Source: SG-bin7 sp964498095
Lineage (GTDB): Bacteria > Bdellovibrionota > Bdellovibrionia > Bdellovibrionales > SG-bin7
NCBI GenBank assembly: GCA_964498095.1
Contig: CAZCFY010000005.1
Span: forward strand, 144,801-208,800
Direction of reading: 5' to 3'
DNA length: 64,000 bases
Under the pieces are notes generated by a model. That model searched no databases. It saw only the letters and a program-made list of their open reading frames with translations, and had not been told where the DNA came from. Shown one piece after another: positions 26,502-36,068 of the stretch (position 1 is its first letter; each line of letters opens with the position of its first letter). Both the position numbers and the translations under genes were made by a program.

Positions 26502-28014
26502 TTTCTAGTTTCTGCCAAATTTTTAAAAAAAGTTCGCTGTCAAAATTAGGATTAACCGCAAACCCACTTGGAGTATCCGCCAAAAGCTCGCCGTGACGAA
26601 ATAAATGATTCAATATAAAAAGGCCACGTTCTTGGCGACGGTCGTGGGAGTTCTGTAAACCCTTTAGAAAATTAATAATTCGCGTGGTGAGAAATAGCGT
26701 ATAAAGCTGCGAACGGTTAATGTGTGGAGTTTCATTTGCCATTGCCGTTAGCCGTGAACGCACGATACTTTCCTCCGTGTTTTTACTTCCCATCTGAATG
26801 GCTATTGGAGAATTCGGGGTTAAGTAAAAAGGTGATGCCCCTAAAAGTACCGGTAACCGCGCCGCAAAGGTCATCGTCTGAATCATGCTATCCAAAGTTT
26901 CAAAGGGTAAGCCAAGAATTTGGTAAGAAGTAATTTTAAATCCAAGCTCAAAAGCAGTGCTTACTACCTCTAAATAACGTTCAATGGTGTGCGGTCTTTT
27001 GGTTGAACTCAAGACACTTTGATCCGAAGAAACTAAGGATAAATTTAGACGCGAAAATCCCGCCGTCTTCATCAAGATCAAAAGATCACGGTCAAGACTT
27101 AAATAAGAAATTCCATTCATGGCAACTAACTCCAAACCACCAGCGGGAATTTCTTGGGCAATTTTTTGACAAAGTTCCGTCATTTCTTTTTTATAAAAAG
27201 TAAGGTTATCATCTTCAAAATCAATGACGCGAAATCCTTGTTCATAACGCAATTTTATTTCGGCAAACACGTTGTCGACTGAGCGGCGGCGGTACCTTGG
27301 GCCAAAAGTATTATGAACCGAACAAAAACTACATCTATGCGGACAACTGCGCGACGTAATCATGAAGGTCATCGGCTTGCCTTCATAGGTGTAATTCTTT
27401 AAATCAAAATCGGATAGATCTGGGAATGGGATGTCATCTAACTGAAAGTTTTCTCCCGCGGAAATTAGTTTTTGCGGAGGCCGCTCACCCCTCTTAAACT
27501 TTTCTACTAAATCACAAAAACTTTTTTCGCCTTCTCCACAAATCACATAGTCGATTTCTGGGGACTCAAGCAGACTCTCAGGTAAAGCGCTGGCATGGGA
27601 CCCGCCCACTGTCACAAGACAACTCCCGTTGGTGGCGCTTTTTGCAATCTGGGCCACTTTTACGACTTCTCTAAAATAGGGCGAAAAAAGCGCCGAGATC
27701 CCCACAACATCAGGCTTTTCAATTTTGATTAATTCTTCAATTTTTTCCCACTTAGCGCCAAAGTGATAATAATTATGGAAGCCGCAGAATGGACTTGAAT
27801 CATTTTGGCCATAATATTTTTTTAAGTAAGTGAGCTCTTTTGGGAGCTTTGTAGTGTGTCTCCCATGTCCGCGATGAAGGTCGAGAATCTTAACCTTTAC
27901 ACCCTCTGTGTTTTTTAAAAGTGCCGACTTGAGATAAGCGAGACCTATCGGCTGCAGACGAACGTCGGTATCATAGAAGTCTTCAACGGGGGGTTGTATC
28001 AATAGTATTTTCAC
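26380..28014 (-). CDS. B12-binding-domain radical SAM protein
   Basis: The protein has 544 residues. Residues of about 1-180 form a cobalamin-binding-like domain (MKILLIQPPVEDFYDTD, GISALF, VTVGGSHASALPE). The radical SAM barrel has the cluster motif CPHRCSFC (Cys 224, 228 and 231) followed by the RRRS turn and the acidic DFEDDNLTF strand. The C-terminal 130 residues are helical. Such enzymes do B12-dependent methylations or rearrangements in secondary metabolism or membrane lipid synthesis; the substrate cannot be read from sequence. The last 40 codons lie antisense to the 3' end of rlmI. The terminal residues are proline-rich and unlike the body, so the extension may be recent. Confidence 0.88.
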   Translation of the reverse strand: MKILLIQPPVEDFYDTDVRLQPIGLAYLKSALLKNTEGVKVKILDLHRGHGRHTTKLPKELTYLKKYYGQNDSSPFCGFHNYYHFGAKWEKIEELIKIEKPDVVGISALFSPYFREVVKVAQIAKSATNGSCLVTVGGSHASALPESLLESPEIDYVICGEGEKSFCDLVEKFKRGERPPQKLISAGENFQLDDIPFPDLSDFDLKNYTYEGKPMTFMITSRSCPHRCSFCSVHNTFGPRYRRRSVDNVFAEIKLRYEQGFRVIDFEDDNLTFYKKEMTELCQKIAQEIPAGGLELVAMNGISYLSLDRDLLILMKTAGFSRLNLSLVSSDQSVLSSTKRPHTIERYLEVVSTAFELGFKITSYQILGLPFETLDSMIQTMTFAARLPVLLGASPFYLTPNSPIAIQMGSKNTEESIVRSRLTAMANETPHINRSQLYTLFLTTRIINFLKGLQNSHDRRQERGLFILNHLFRHGELLADTPSGFAVNPNFDSELFLKIWQKLEITRTDGEPFSDSVLQETYPKRGDRAHDRHGLPPTFPAPSV

Positions 28015-28119
28015 GACGGCACAATTTAAATTTACCTACGGACTTTTAGCAAGTTAATTTCCGGTTATATTCGTGTAAATCCCTATATTTATTCTAAAAA
28101 ATAGCCGAAAAATTTATAC

Positions 28120-30888
28120 GTGTCGCACGATCAAAAGGCCCCAGAGGGCGAAAAACTTTTAATTTATCCGCTCGCGGAATCGCGATTGGATCGCCTAACC
28201 GAGCGGTTACGCGGTTTTGGTTATAGGTTTATTCAAGCTAATTCCGTAGCGGAAACAAGTAAGGTAAAAGCAGGAGATCCAACCCGTCTGGCAATCATTG
28301 AATTAAACACTTCCGAAAGCAACAAAGACGCCACGGAATTTATCGCGGCGATTCGCAAAATTTCGCAGGTAATGAAGATCGTCGGGGTCTTTTATGGGCG
28401 CCTCCAATACAACCCACAGACGTTACTGTCTCAAGGCATAGAATCTATATATCAAATTCCCTTTGAAGAAGAGGTTTTAATCAACTGCATCTTCGAATTC
28501 GCGCCCATTGAACTTGATAACGATCACTTAACTCTCGACTCCCTTTCGCGCGTCAACGTGGTTGAGCTTGAGTGGTCCGAGGCCCTGCCATTTGATTTGT
28601 TTGTTTGCTTACCACACAATAAAAAAGTAATTCAATACCGCCAGAAGGGACAGAGTCTCGACATAAAAACTCTGGAGAAATTCCGCCAGCATAAAGATTA
28701 TTCCATTTATATAAAAAAGAATGAACTCTCTACTTACTATACTTACACGGCGCAGATACTTTCCCGCTTAAAAAATGATGAACGCTTAACAAAAATAGAA
28801 AAAGAGAGAAAGTTAAGTGGAGAAGTCCAAAAGATTTTAGGAAATCTGTTTTCGCACCCTTCCAGCGATGAACGCGAAGGGCAAGAGATGGTCGAAAACG
28901 TGCGTAAAGTTTTAAGTCAAATGGAGGGCACCGATGGTACACAAAAGGAATTTTCCAATGTGTTAATGGAGCTTGCGGCGCAAAACATGACAAACTACAC
29001 TCACTGCCGCAATGTTGCGACCTATTGCGCATTATTTGGCATGGCTCTTGGTTTTCATGAGCCGGAAACTTTACAAATGGGTGGATTCTTACATGACATC
29101 GGCATGTCGGACGTCGATCCAAAACTTGTCGCCAAGCCCTGGAGTGAAATGACAGAGGCGGAAAAGGAAATTATAAAACCTCACACCGCTAACGGCGCTT
29201 TGGCGATTCAATTTAAAAAAATGAAAGTTTCTGACCGCGTTTTAAAGATGATCACGCAGCATCACGAACGCCCCGATGGCTCCGGTTATCCTTTTGGTTT
29301 GCGTGGTGACGAAATTGATGTTTTCGCTAAAATCTGTGCCTTTGCCGATGAATTTGATGAATTAACAAGTATGCGCTTTGGTCAAATGACCCGCACTCCG
29401 CTGGAGGCCATGAAGCGTATCTCCGGTCTCGACGGTAGCCCGCCACTCTCCGTTTACGAAGAGAAAGTTTTTAAACCTTTAATAGTTTCGTTCCTGGAAC
29501 AATTTGGCGAAGAAGTTCCTGAAAAATTAAAAGTGACCGTCGCCGAGCCCGAAACCTCTAAAGAAACTGTAGCTCCCAGCGTACCAGCGGCCCTAAGCGC
29601 CCCTCTCTCCACAGAGGAACCGGCGCCACTAGCCCCGCCAATTCCAACGGAAGAACCCGCTGTGGTTAGCGCGCCCGAGTCCGCTACTGAAAATCCGGGA
29701 GTGAAAATCGTTGAACAAGAAGTTAAAATCGGCAAAGTGGAAACGGGACCAACTCCCTTATTTGTTGCCGACAACAAACCCCTCTTTGACGCCATTAATG
29801 AGGCAAGCCTTGATGGAATACAAAAGGCTCTAAAATCAGGTTTAGATATTAATACTAAAGATGAGGCGGGACAAACGCCAATCATGGCGGCCATCATTAC
29901 TGGTAAGCGCGATATTGCCAAAGCGGTCTTAAGAGCAAAGGCTGACATGAATATGCAAAACGCCATAGGCGCAACACCCCTTATGCTGGCCATCGAAGGG
30001 GGAAATTTTGAAATGTTTAACCTTCTCTTGGTGCACGCCTTCGAAAACAGTTTCGTCCCCGGCGCCGATCAGGCAAAATCCGGAAAAACCTGGGCATCAA
30101 ATGTTCTTGATATTAACTTAACCAACAAGACCGGAGAAACAGCTCTCATGGTGGCCGCGCGCGTGGGAAATGATCAAATGTTTGAAGCCTTGATGGATGC
30201 TGGTGCAAATTTATACAGTAAGAATACCGATGGCCAGACGGTTCAAGAGGTTGCAAAAGCGAATGGCCACCCTTCAATCGTCGAAACTATTGCCCGTTAC
30301 GAAGCCTTTGTAAATCAAGGTTCTGATGCGTTTGGCGAGGCCTCTACCGAGCCCGCACCCGAAACCCAGTCTGATATTGACGTTAAGGCACGGGATAAAG
30401 CGGGACAAACGCATCTTATGAAGTTTGCAGCGCTTGGCAATGCCGATATGGTTAAAAAATTAATTGGCTTAAAGTCCGACGTCGACGCCAAAGATTTTAC
30501 CGGTTTCACTCCCCTATTACTCGCCGCTAAAAAGGGATCCTTAAAAGTCGTTCAATTACTTTTAGACGCTCAAGCAAATGCTAATGCCAAAGACGGCCAA
30601 GGCAAAAATTCCTTACTTCATGCGATAGAAGCCGGAAGTGCCGATCTCATAAAACCCCTGGTCAATGCCGGCTGCAAAGTGGATAGCCGTTACTTGGGAG
30701 CCACGCCTTTAATGATTGCCGCCTACAGCGGAAATATCGAAGTGGTAAAAGCCTTAGTGGGCGCCGGTGCTAACGTTACCGAAAAGGATGGCAAAGGTAA
30801 AACTGCGGCTGAATACGCCAAGTCACGAAATCACGCGGCTGTCACTGACTTTTTAGAGCAGCAAGGCAAAGGCAAAAAAGTAGCCTAG
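28120..30888 (+). CDS. HD-GYP domain protein with C-terminal ankyrin repeats
   Basis: The protein has 922 residues, starting at GTG 28120. Residues 10-130 look receiver-like (strand LLIYPLAES, later VGVFYGRL) but have no clear phosphoacceptor. Residues of about 145-215 form a small beta domain. Residues 280-460 are an HD-GYP domain: HCRNV (His 295), HDIG (325-328), PHTANG (His 355) and HHERPDGSGYP (381-391). The residue after HDIG is Met where most active members have Lys. A Pro/Glu/Ala-rich linker (about 470-545) leads to about eight ankyrin repeats (553-915; GETALMVAARVG and GATPLMIAAYSG are typical). It probably degrades cyclic di-GMP or binds it, with the ankyrins tethering partners. It is cytoplasmic. 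Confidence 0.88.
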   Translation: MSHDQKAPEGEKLLIYPLAESRLDRLTERLRGFGYRFIQANSVAETSKVKAGDPTRLAIIELNTSESNKDATEFIAAIRKISQVMKIVGVFYGRLQYNPQTLLSQGIESIYQIPFEEEVLINCIFEFAPIELDNDHLTLDSLSRVNVVELEWSEALPFDLFVCLPHNKKVIQYRQKGQSLDIKTLEKFRQHKDYSIYIKKNELSTYYTYTAQILSRLKNDERLTKIEKERKLSGEVQKILGNLFSHPSSDEREGQEMVENVRKVLSQMEGTDGTQKEFSNVLMELAAQNMTNYTHCRNVATYCALFGMALGFHEPETLQMGGFLHDIGMSDVDPKLVAKPWSEMTEAEKEIIKPHTANGALAIQFKKMKVSDRVLKMITQHHERPDGSGYPFGLRGDEIDVFAKICAFADEFDELTSMRFGQMTRTPLEAMKRISGLDGSPPLSVYEEKVFKPLIVSFLEQFGEEVPEKLKVTVAEPETSKETVAPSVPAALSAPLSTEEPAPLAPPIPTEEPAVVSAPESATENPGVKIVEQEVKIGKVETGPTPLFVADNKPLFDAINEASLDGIQKALKSGLDINTKDEAGQTPIMAAIITGKRDIAKAVLRAKADMNMQNAIGATPLMLAIEGGNFEMFNLLLVHAFENSFVPGADQAKSGKTWASNVLDINLTNKTGETALMVAARVGNDQMFEALMDAGANLYSKNTDGQTVQEVAKANGHPSIVETIARYEAFVNQGSDAFGEASTEPAPETQSDIDVKARDKAGQTHLMKFAALGNADMVKKLIGLKSDVDAKDFTGFTPLLLAAKKGSLKVVQLLLDAQANANAKDGQGKNSLLHAIEAGSADLIKPLVNAGCKVDSRYLGATPLMIAAYSGNIEVVKALVGAGANVTEKDGKGKTAAEYAKSRNHAAVTDFLEQQGKGKKVA

Positions 30889-30936
30889 TCAATTAACCCA
30901 AAGCCAAAAAAATGTGTCCTCAAACCAGGGGGCACT

Positions 30937-32220
30937 ATGAATCTAAAAATCAAGTCAGGTTTTCTGCTAATCGTGGCATCGACACTTGCCTGTGGCATCG
31001 TGGACGATTCGGTCTCAAAAAAACAACAAGATGATACAAAGGTATCAGATCAGGTAATCTATGGCGATGACGGGCGCCGTGATATTTACCAAGTAAGTGA
31101 GGAAAAATATTTAAGCCGCGCTCTAGCGACCGTGGCACTTGTAGACGCCGCAAAACTTTCGCCGATCACTGGCGGTTGGCAAATCAGCGGCGTGCGCTTT
31201 GGTCTTGAATATGGGCTTTGCGCGAGTGAGCCGTATCTAAATCAGGAAACTGCCGCGTTTTGTTCTGGCTCTTTAGTCGGAAATGATCTGATACTCACCG
31301 CTGGCCACTGTATTTCTACGCCATCGGACTGCCGTAACGTGCGTTTTGTTTTCGGTTTTGCCGCCGAGTCCGAAAATTCCACCCGTAAAAACTTTGGACC
31401 TGATGACGTCTACGAATGTAAAGAAGTCCTTCACTCGCAGGCAACTCCTAACGGGGCTGACTTCGCAATCATTCGGCTAAATCGCGAAGTTGTCGGCCGG
31501 AAGCCCCTAAAATGGAGAGAGTCTGGTACAGTCAGCCCTGCCGATCCCGTTTATGTGATTGGACACCCCGCCGGGCTTCCGCAAAAAGTTACCTTGGGCG
31601 GAAAAGTCAGAGGCGTGCAGGCGGAATATTTTGTGGCCAATGTCGATACGTATGGCGGCAACTCAGGGTCTCCCGTATTTAATGAAATTACGGGGAAGAT
31701 CGAGGGCGTGTTGGTACGTGGGGAAAATGACTTCGTCTATGAGCGCGGTTGCCGCGTTTCCAACCGCTGTAGCGAGGATTCTTGCCGCGGTGAAGACATC
31801 ACTCGCATTGACAAAGTTTTGGCCTACCTTCCAAGCGGCGAAGTCCCACCACCCCCGCCACCCACGGGCGGCAAATTCGAGGCTAGCGCGGGACCGAACG
31901 CAACAATCCCTGACAACAGCACAAAAGGCGCAAGTTCGGTTATAAAGGCTAACCAATCCCTCAATAACCGTCAGGTAAAAGTCAGCATAAATATAAAACA
32001 CAGTTACCGCGGTGATCTTGTCGTAACTTTAACGGCACCCAACGGAAAATCAGCGGTTTTACATAATCGAACCGGAGGCAGCGCGGACGATATTATTGGT
32101 ACTTATGAGCCGGCTTCATTTGCCGCGGCGACAAGCGCCGGAAGTTGGACTCTCACCGTAAAAGATTTAGCACGCATGGATGTCGGCCGTCTCGTGGAAT
32201 GGCGATTAGTGTTTGAATAA
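30937..32220 (+). CDS. Trypsin-like serine protease lipoprotein with a P (proprotein convertase) domain
   Basis: The protein has 427 residues. The lipoprotein signal ends TLAC (Cys 19). The S1 protease covers about residues 60-295 with all three catalytic motifs: TAGHC (His 124), ADFAIIRL (Asp 175) and GGNSGSP (Ser 243), plus several disulfide-type cysteines. A proline stretch near 302-311 leads to a P/Homo-B domain (about 315-427) with IPDNS, HSYRGDLVVTLTAPNG and SAGSWTLTVKD. P domains usually follow subtilisin-type proteases, so the trypsin pairing is less common. GGGGG precedes the ATG. It is probably surface-exposed or released. Its stop abuts the stop of the next gene. Confidence 0.92.
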   Translation: MNLKIKSGFLLIVASTLACGIVDDSVSKKQQDDTKVSDQVIYGDDGRRDIYQVSEEKYLSRALATVALVDAAKLSPITGGWQISGVRFGLEYGLCASEPYLNQETAAFCSGSLVGNDLILTAGHCISTPSDCRNVRFVFGFAAESENSTRKNFGPDDVYECKEVLHSQATPNGADFAIIRLNREVVGRKPLKWRESGTVSPADPVYVIGHPAGLPQKVTLGGKVRGVQAEYFVANVDTYGGNSGSPVFNEITGKIEGVLVRGENDFVYERGCRVSNRCSEDSCRGEDITRIDKVLAYLPSGEVPPPPPPTGGKFEASAGPNATIPDNSTKGASSVIKANQSLNNRQVKVSINIKHSYRGDLVVTLTAPNGKSAVLHNRTGGSADDIIGTYEPASFAAATSAGSWTLTVKDLARMDVGRLVEWRLVFE

Positions 32221-35200
32221 TTAACTGAATTTGGGAATTGAAAAACCTACTGTCACTCCGCCGGGCTTGGCAAACTCCGACCAAATTTTGCCGTGATGAA
32301 GCTCGGCGATTTTCTTACAAATTAATATTCCTAAACCAAATTGACGATTTTCTATGACCCTTATGTCATTCATATTAAAATTCGTCATGCGCAAAAGTTC
32401 TGAAATAGCCGGACCATTATCTTTAAATATAATTTCGTAACCGTCGTCACTCGCGCGGCCGCTTACAATGATTTCGCCGCCGCCTTTAGATAGGCGTTTT
32501 ATGGCCATTAATAATAACGTATGAAATAAAACTTCCATGGGAGATCTGGCGCCAACGATGTCAGGCAAATCGCCGACTTCAATTTTAATATCTGCCCCAG
32601 ATCTTGCGGCCTTAAGGTCCGCGATCACCCCATCTATAAGTTGCTTGGTCGGCAAAGTGACAAATTTTGGGTTTTCACTTTTTACGTAAAAATAAGACAT
32701 GAGGGTATCTAGGACAGAATCAATTCTTAATCCTTCCTTGGAAAGAGTCTGCATAAATAAATTATGGAGCGGCTCTTTTACTTCTTCGGAGAGATAATTC
32801 ATGATGTATTCAAACTCTTGATTGGAAATGTCTAGAGAGTCTCTTGTTGACCTGGCTTGTCGCTCGATCTCCTTTTCCTTCGAAAGACTGCGCACAAACA
32901 TGATAACGTTGCCACCCTGACTGTCTAAACGCGTAACCGATATCTGCACTGGCACTCGGCTTTTGTCTTTTCGCAAAAATTCTTTTTCAAAAATGTCGGT
33001 CCAGCCGCGTTCGACGACTTCGGTGTATTTCTTTTTGTCTACCGACTCCCATTCCGACGGAGTTAAGTGAGCATCCCACTTCAACGCCACCAGTTCGGCA
33101 CGGTGATAGCCCGTCATGCGCAAAAAGGCTTCGTTCGCTTCGTGAATGGGGCCCTTCAAATCAATGAGTAGTACGCCAATGGGACAGTGTCCGAAAATTC
33201 GCTGAAAGCGCTCATCCGTTAGCCTGTGCATTTGATCGGCCTCTTGTTTTTCCGAAATGTCAGTGATAATCCCCGAAACCAGGTCAACCTTACCGGCATA
33301 ATCGAGATAAATTTTCGCTTTTAATACAAAATACCTCAGGCGCCGGTCAACAGGTCTGAAAAAGCGGAACTTGATGTCCAAGTCTCTCTGCGCCCGAATG
33401 CTGTCGAGAACTGATATGGTAAAAAATCCGCGGTCTTCGTGATGAATATGCTCACAAAGCCCCGCTAAACTCAAACGCGGAGGAATTTTATCAAAGCCTA
33501 AAAGTTGATAGAAAGTTTCATCCCCCGTAATCGCGTCGCCAATGATTTTCCAATCCCAAGCGGCAATGTGCGCGTCCTTAAGAGCTAAATTTAGGCGTTC
33601 CCTATATTCCTTTAAAGATCTTTCAAGTTTTCGGCGATCGGTGACATCTTCCGAAATACCTAAAATATGTGAGGGCGCGCCCGACATATCAAGAATGGGA
33701 ATTTTTTTAGTATTTAAAACGCGCACTCCCGTGCGCAACTCCATGGTTTCTTCGGGAATCTCCACAAGGCCACCGGAGCTCAAAGCCGATTGGTCTGACT
33801 TTCTTGTTTCCTCGGCACGTATCCGCGGCAAAATATCAAAGTCATTTTGGCCTAATATCAAGTCGCGGTTAAGACCAATGAGTTTTTCACCCGCGCGATT
33901 AAAATGAGTATATTTTAAACTCTTCGCGTCCTTTAAATAAACCATGCTGGGAAGGTTTTCGAAAATCGAATTTAGGAACGCATTGCTGCGTGCGAGATCT
34001 TCGGTTTTACTAAGAATTGTATTCCGTGACTCCTGAATACGGTCACGCATGGTGGTGAGTGACTGCATCAGAAGTCCAAGTTCATCATTACTGTCGGTGG
34101 ACAACTGGGAATCAAACTTATCATTCGAAATATCATGCGCGGCCTGGGTGGCCTCACCAATCGTCGTGAGAATCGTATTGTTTACCAGGTAACCAAAAAC
34201 CAATATCGTACCGAGGGCGAATGCAAATCCCATCGTCGCAACGAAGATCAGAAGCTCCCGGGCGCGGTTAATTTCATCAAAAATTTCCGTCGCCAGCACC
34301 TGATATTCGGTATTCAGGTTATCGAAAGCAACGAGAGCCTTATCGTCGTCGACCCAAATTTTTAAATCAATTTCCCGGGGCGGAATTTTTCGCTTCAAGT
34401 AGCCTACGACTATGTCCAAATTAAACAGATAGTCCGTCGCCGCCTCACGAATGTTTTCCAGAGCGATGACTTCTCTTTTTGTTTTGGCCGGCAGGCCCAT
34501 ATAGTCGTCGACGACTTTTAGCAGTTCGCCAAATGTATCGCGGGTAAGCGGAACATACTCGGGTGTACCCCGCAAAATAAGATTCTTAAAATAAAACGTA
34601 CCGCCACCATAACCGAACAGTTCACGCATCTTGTAGCGGAGCTTTTGCCGGGGAACCATCGAATCCGTATATTTTTGCCACGCCTGCGCACTTTCCAAAA
34701 ATCGATGAAAGGTCGCCGCCCCAAAAATCGTTAAGCCCGTGAATAATATGACGGCTAAAACAATAAATTTTCGCCGTACCGAAAACTCTTTAAGAACAAT
34801 AATGATGGGATGCCACTTGCAAGCGACATCAAAAGATGGAAATTCAGCGACGGCGGACCTAAAAAATAGAGAGTTTGCCAGAAATATCAAAGCCACGGTC
34901 GTATGTACCGCCATACCTGAACTTACGTCTCCCATGGTTCCCTCAAAGCGGAAAAGGTAGTTCATAAGAGAAAGTACCGCTAAGATAAATGTCGCCGCAG
35001 CCAGCAAAAGAACATAGCGGAGGGCGCGTTCGGATTCGCGGAATGTTAAAAGATATGTCGCGATCCCTAATAACAAAATTGCCGTAAAAGTTTGGTAAGG
35101 AACCGTCGCTAACCCCAACTGAAGGAGTTGAATCGGAATTTGCAGCCCTAATCCTAAATTGAATAGACCTATCATGCCATAGGAGACCATGATGGCCGCT

Positions 35201-35421
35201 GCAGTCTTCGGCCACCAATTTTTTTGACGGCGAATAGCTACTATTCCGGAACTCCCTATTATTAACATGATGGCAACAGCCAGACGCATTGGTGGCAAAA
35301 ATGAAACGATTCGCACCAGTGATTCAATGTGAGCCAACCACCCAAAAACAACTGTTAATCCGAGCAAAAATGTAAACGAAGAAAAGATATTAGAAAGAAA
35401 TGTGACGAGTCGCTTCTCCAT
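32221..35421 (-). CDS. Multi-PAS membrane sensor with a degenerate histidine-kinase core
   Basis: The protein has 1066 residues from ATG 35421. Residues of about 10-210 hold 6-7 membrane helices, then a second anchor pair (about 220-240 and 395-415) brackets a periplasmic helical domain. A HAMP-like segment (about 415-470) and three PAS regions follow (about 480-860, with HILGISEDVTDRR and GIITDISEKQEAD as PAC-type ends). In the kinase part the H-box reads SEEVKEPL where SHELRTPL is expected, so the phosphoacceptor His is Glu. The N-box asparagines are replaced (TLLLMAIK) and the D-box reads DNGPAI; only the final GLGILI glycines and HHGKIW remain. I infer a pseudokinase that senses and signals by binding, or an allosteric partner of another kinase. 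Confidence 0.85.
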   Translation of the reverse strand: MEKRLVTFLSNIFSSFTFLLGLTVVFGWLAHIESLVRIVSFLPPMRLAVAIMLIIGSSGIVAIRRQKNWWPKTAAAIMVSYGMIGLFNLGLGLQIPIQLLQLGLATVPYQTFTAILLLGIATYLLTFRESERALRYVLLLAAATFILAVLSLMNYLFRFEGTMGDVSSGMAVHTTVALIFLANSLFFRSAVAEFPSFDVACKWHPIIIVLKEFSVRRKFIVLAVILFTGLTIFGAATFHRFLESAQAWQKYTDSMVPRQKLRYKMRELFGYGGGTFYFKNLILRGTPEYVPLTRDTFGELLKVVDDYMGLPAKTKREVIALENIREAATDYLFNLDIVVGYLKRKIPPREIDLKIWVDDDKALVAFDNLNTEYQVLATEIFDEINRARELLIFVATMGFAFALGTILVFGYLVNNTILTTIGEATQAAHDISNDKFDSQLSTDSNDELGLLMQSLTTMRDRIQESRNTILSKTEDLARSNAFLNSIFENLPSMVYLKDAKSLKYTHFNRAGEKLIGLNRDLILGQNDFDILPRIRAEETRKSDQSALSSGGLVEIPEETMELRTGVRVLNTKKIPILDMSGAPSHILGISEDVTDRRKLERSLKEYRERLNLALKDAHIAAWDWKIIGDAITGDETFYQLLGFDKIPPRLSLAGLCEHIHHEDRGFFTISVLDSIRAQRDLDIKFRFFRPVDRRLRYFVLKAKIYLDYAGKVDLVSGIITDISEKQEADQMHRLTDERFQRIFGHCPIGVLLIDLKGPIHEANEAFLRMTGYHRAELVALKWDAHLTPSEWESVDKKKYTEVVERGWTDIFEKEFLRKDKSRVPVQISVTRLDSQGGNVIMFVRSLSKEKEIERQARSTRDSLDISNQEFEYIMNYLSEEVKEPLHNLFMQTLSKEGLRIDSVLDTLMSYFYVKSENPKFVTLPTKQLIDGVIADLKAARSGADIKIEVGDLPDIVGARSPMEVLFHTLLLMAIKRLSKGGGEIIVSGRASDDGYEIIFKDNGPAISELLRMTNFNMNDIRVIENRQFGLGILICKKIAELHHGKIWSEFAKPGGVTVGFSIPKFS

Positions 35422-35429
35422 GAATTTCA

Positions 35430-35458
35430 ATTATACCCGGCTCACCTTGCGACACCAA
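35430..35458 (-). promoter_or_regulatory. Sigma-70-type promoter giving a nearly leaderless sensor transcript
   Basis: On the minus strand TTGGTG (35458-35453) is followed after exactly 17 bp by a perfect TATAAT (35435-35430). The expected start is about 35423, two bases before the ATG at 35421. No Shine-Dalgarno is present. Confidence 0.6.
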
Positions 35459-35513
35459 TCCACAAAGAACGGAACATACTTAAGTCTTAAGACTTTTTTC
35501 CCGATCATAAAAC

Positions 35514-36068
35514 ATGTCGGCTTTGATTACCTCCTCACCCGTGTTACTACTAATTCTGACTGGAATTTATTTCGCTCTAGCCCTTCCAGTTATGGTACTG
35601 ATGTTTCACCTCAAACATCCTGGACCGCAAAAGCCATCAGGATCTTGGCTGGCAATATTCCTCCTGTGGCCATTGGGCTCTTACATTTACGCCATCCTTA
35701 ATGTTCCCCGCCGACTCTACGCCGTGAGTAGTTTCTTGGGAATATTATGGATTCTATTCGCGGTTTCCGTCGGCATGGCAGCACTTGGACATGTCAGAAA
35801 AGATTTAAAAACTACTCTCAGTCAATGCGAAGATATTATCGTAAAGGCCAAGGGACTTAGTAGAGACCAAAAAGCCGACCTCAATGGCAGCGTTATGATT
35901 TTAAAAAATGAAGTAAAGCGTACCGGTGTTTTTGATTTTGACAAACAACAGCGGCAACATATGCTGGTCGATCTTTTAACGAGATACCTCCAGGATAACG
36001 AAGTAACCCAGCAAGAGCTACAAACCTGGACGGATCTTTATAAGAAACGAAACCCAGCCTCATTGTAA
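35514..36068 (+). CDS. Hypothetical membrane protein
   Basis: The protein has 184 residues. Two or three hydrophobic helices occupy residues of about 8-32, 44-62 and 72-92. The first loop is HPGPQKPSG. Residues 95-184 are soluble and helical (LKTTLSQCEDIIVKAKGLS) and probably cytoplasmic. No Shine-Dalgarno is obvious. It lies divergent from the sensor gene, and its stop overlaps the convergent transglycosylase gene by 9 bp. I recognise no family. Confidence 0.7.
   Translation: MSALITSSPVLLLILTGIYFALALPVMVLMFHLKHPGPQKPSGSWLAIFLLWPLGSYIYAILNVPRRLYAVSSFLGILWILFAVSVGMAALGHVRKDLKTTLSQCEDIIVKAKGLSRDQKADLNGSVMILKNEVKRTGVFDFDKQQRQHMLVDLLTRYLQDNEVTQQELQTWTDLYKKRNPASL

Noticed and set aside
29454..29993. 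179-codon open frame antisense to the HD-GYP/ankyrin gene
   Set aside because: It mirrors the Pro/Ala/Glu linker and has no start signal or family; the sense protein has clear domains.
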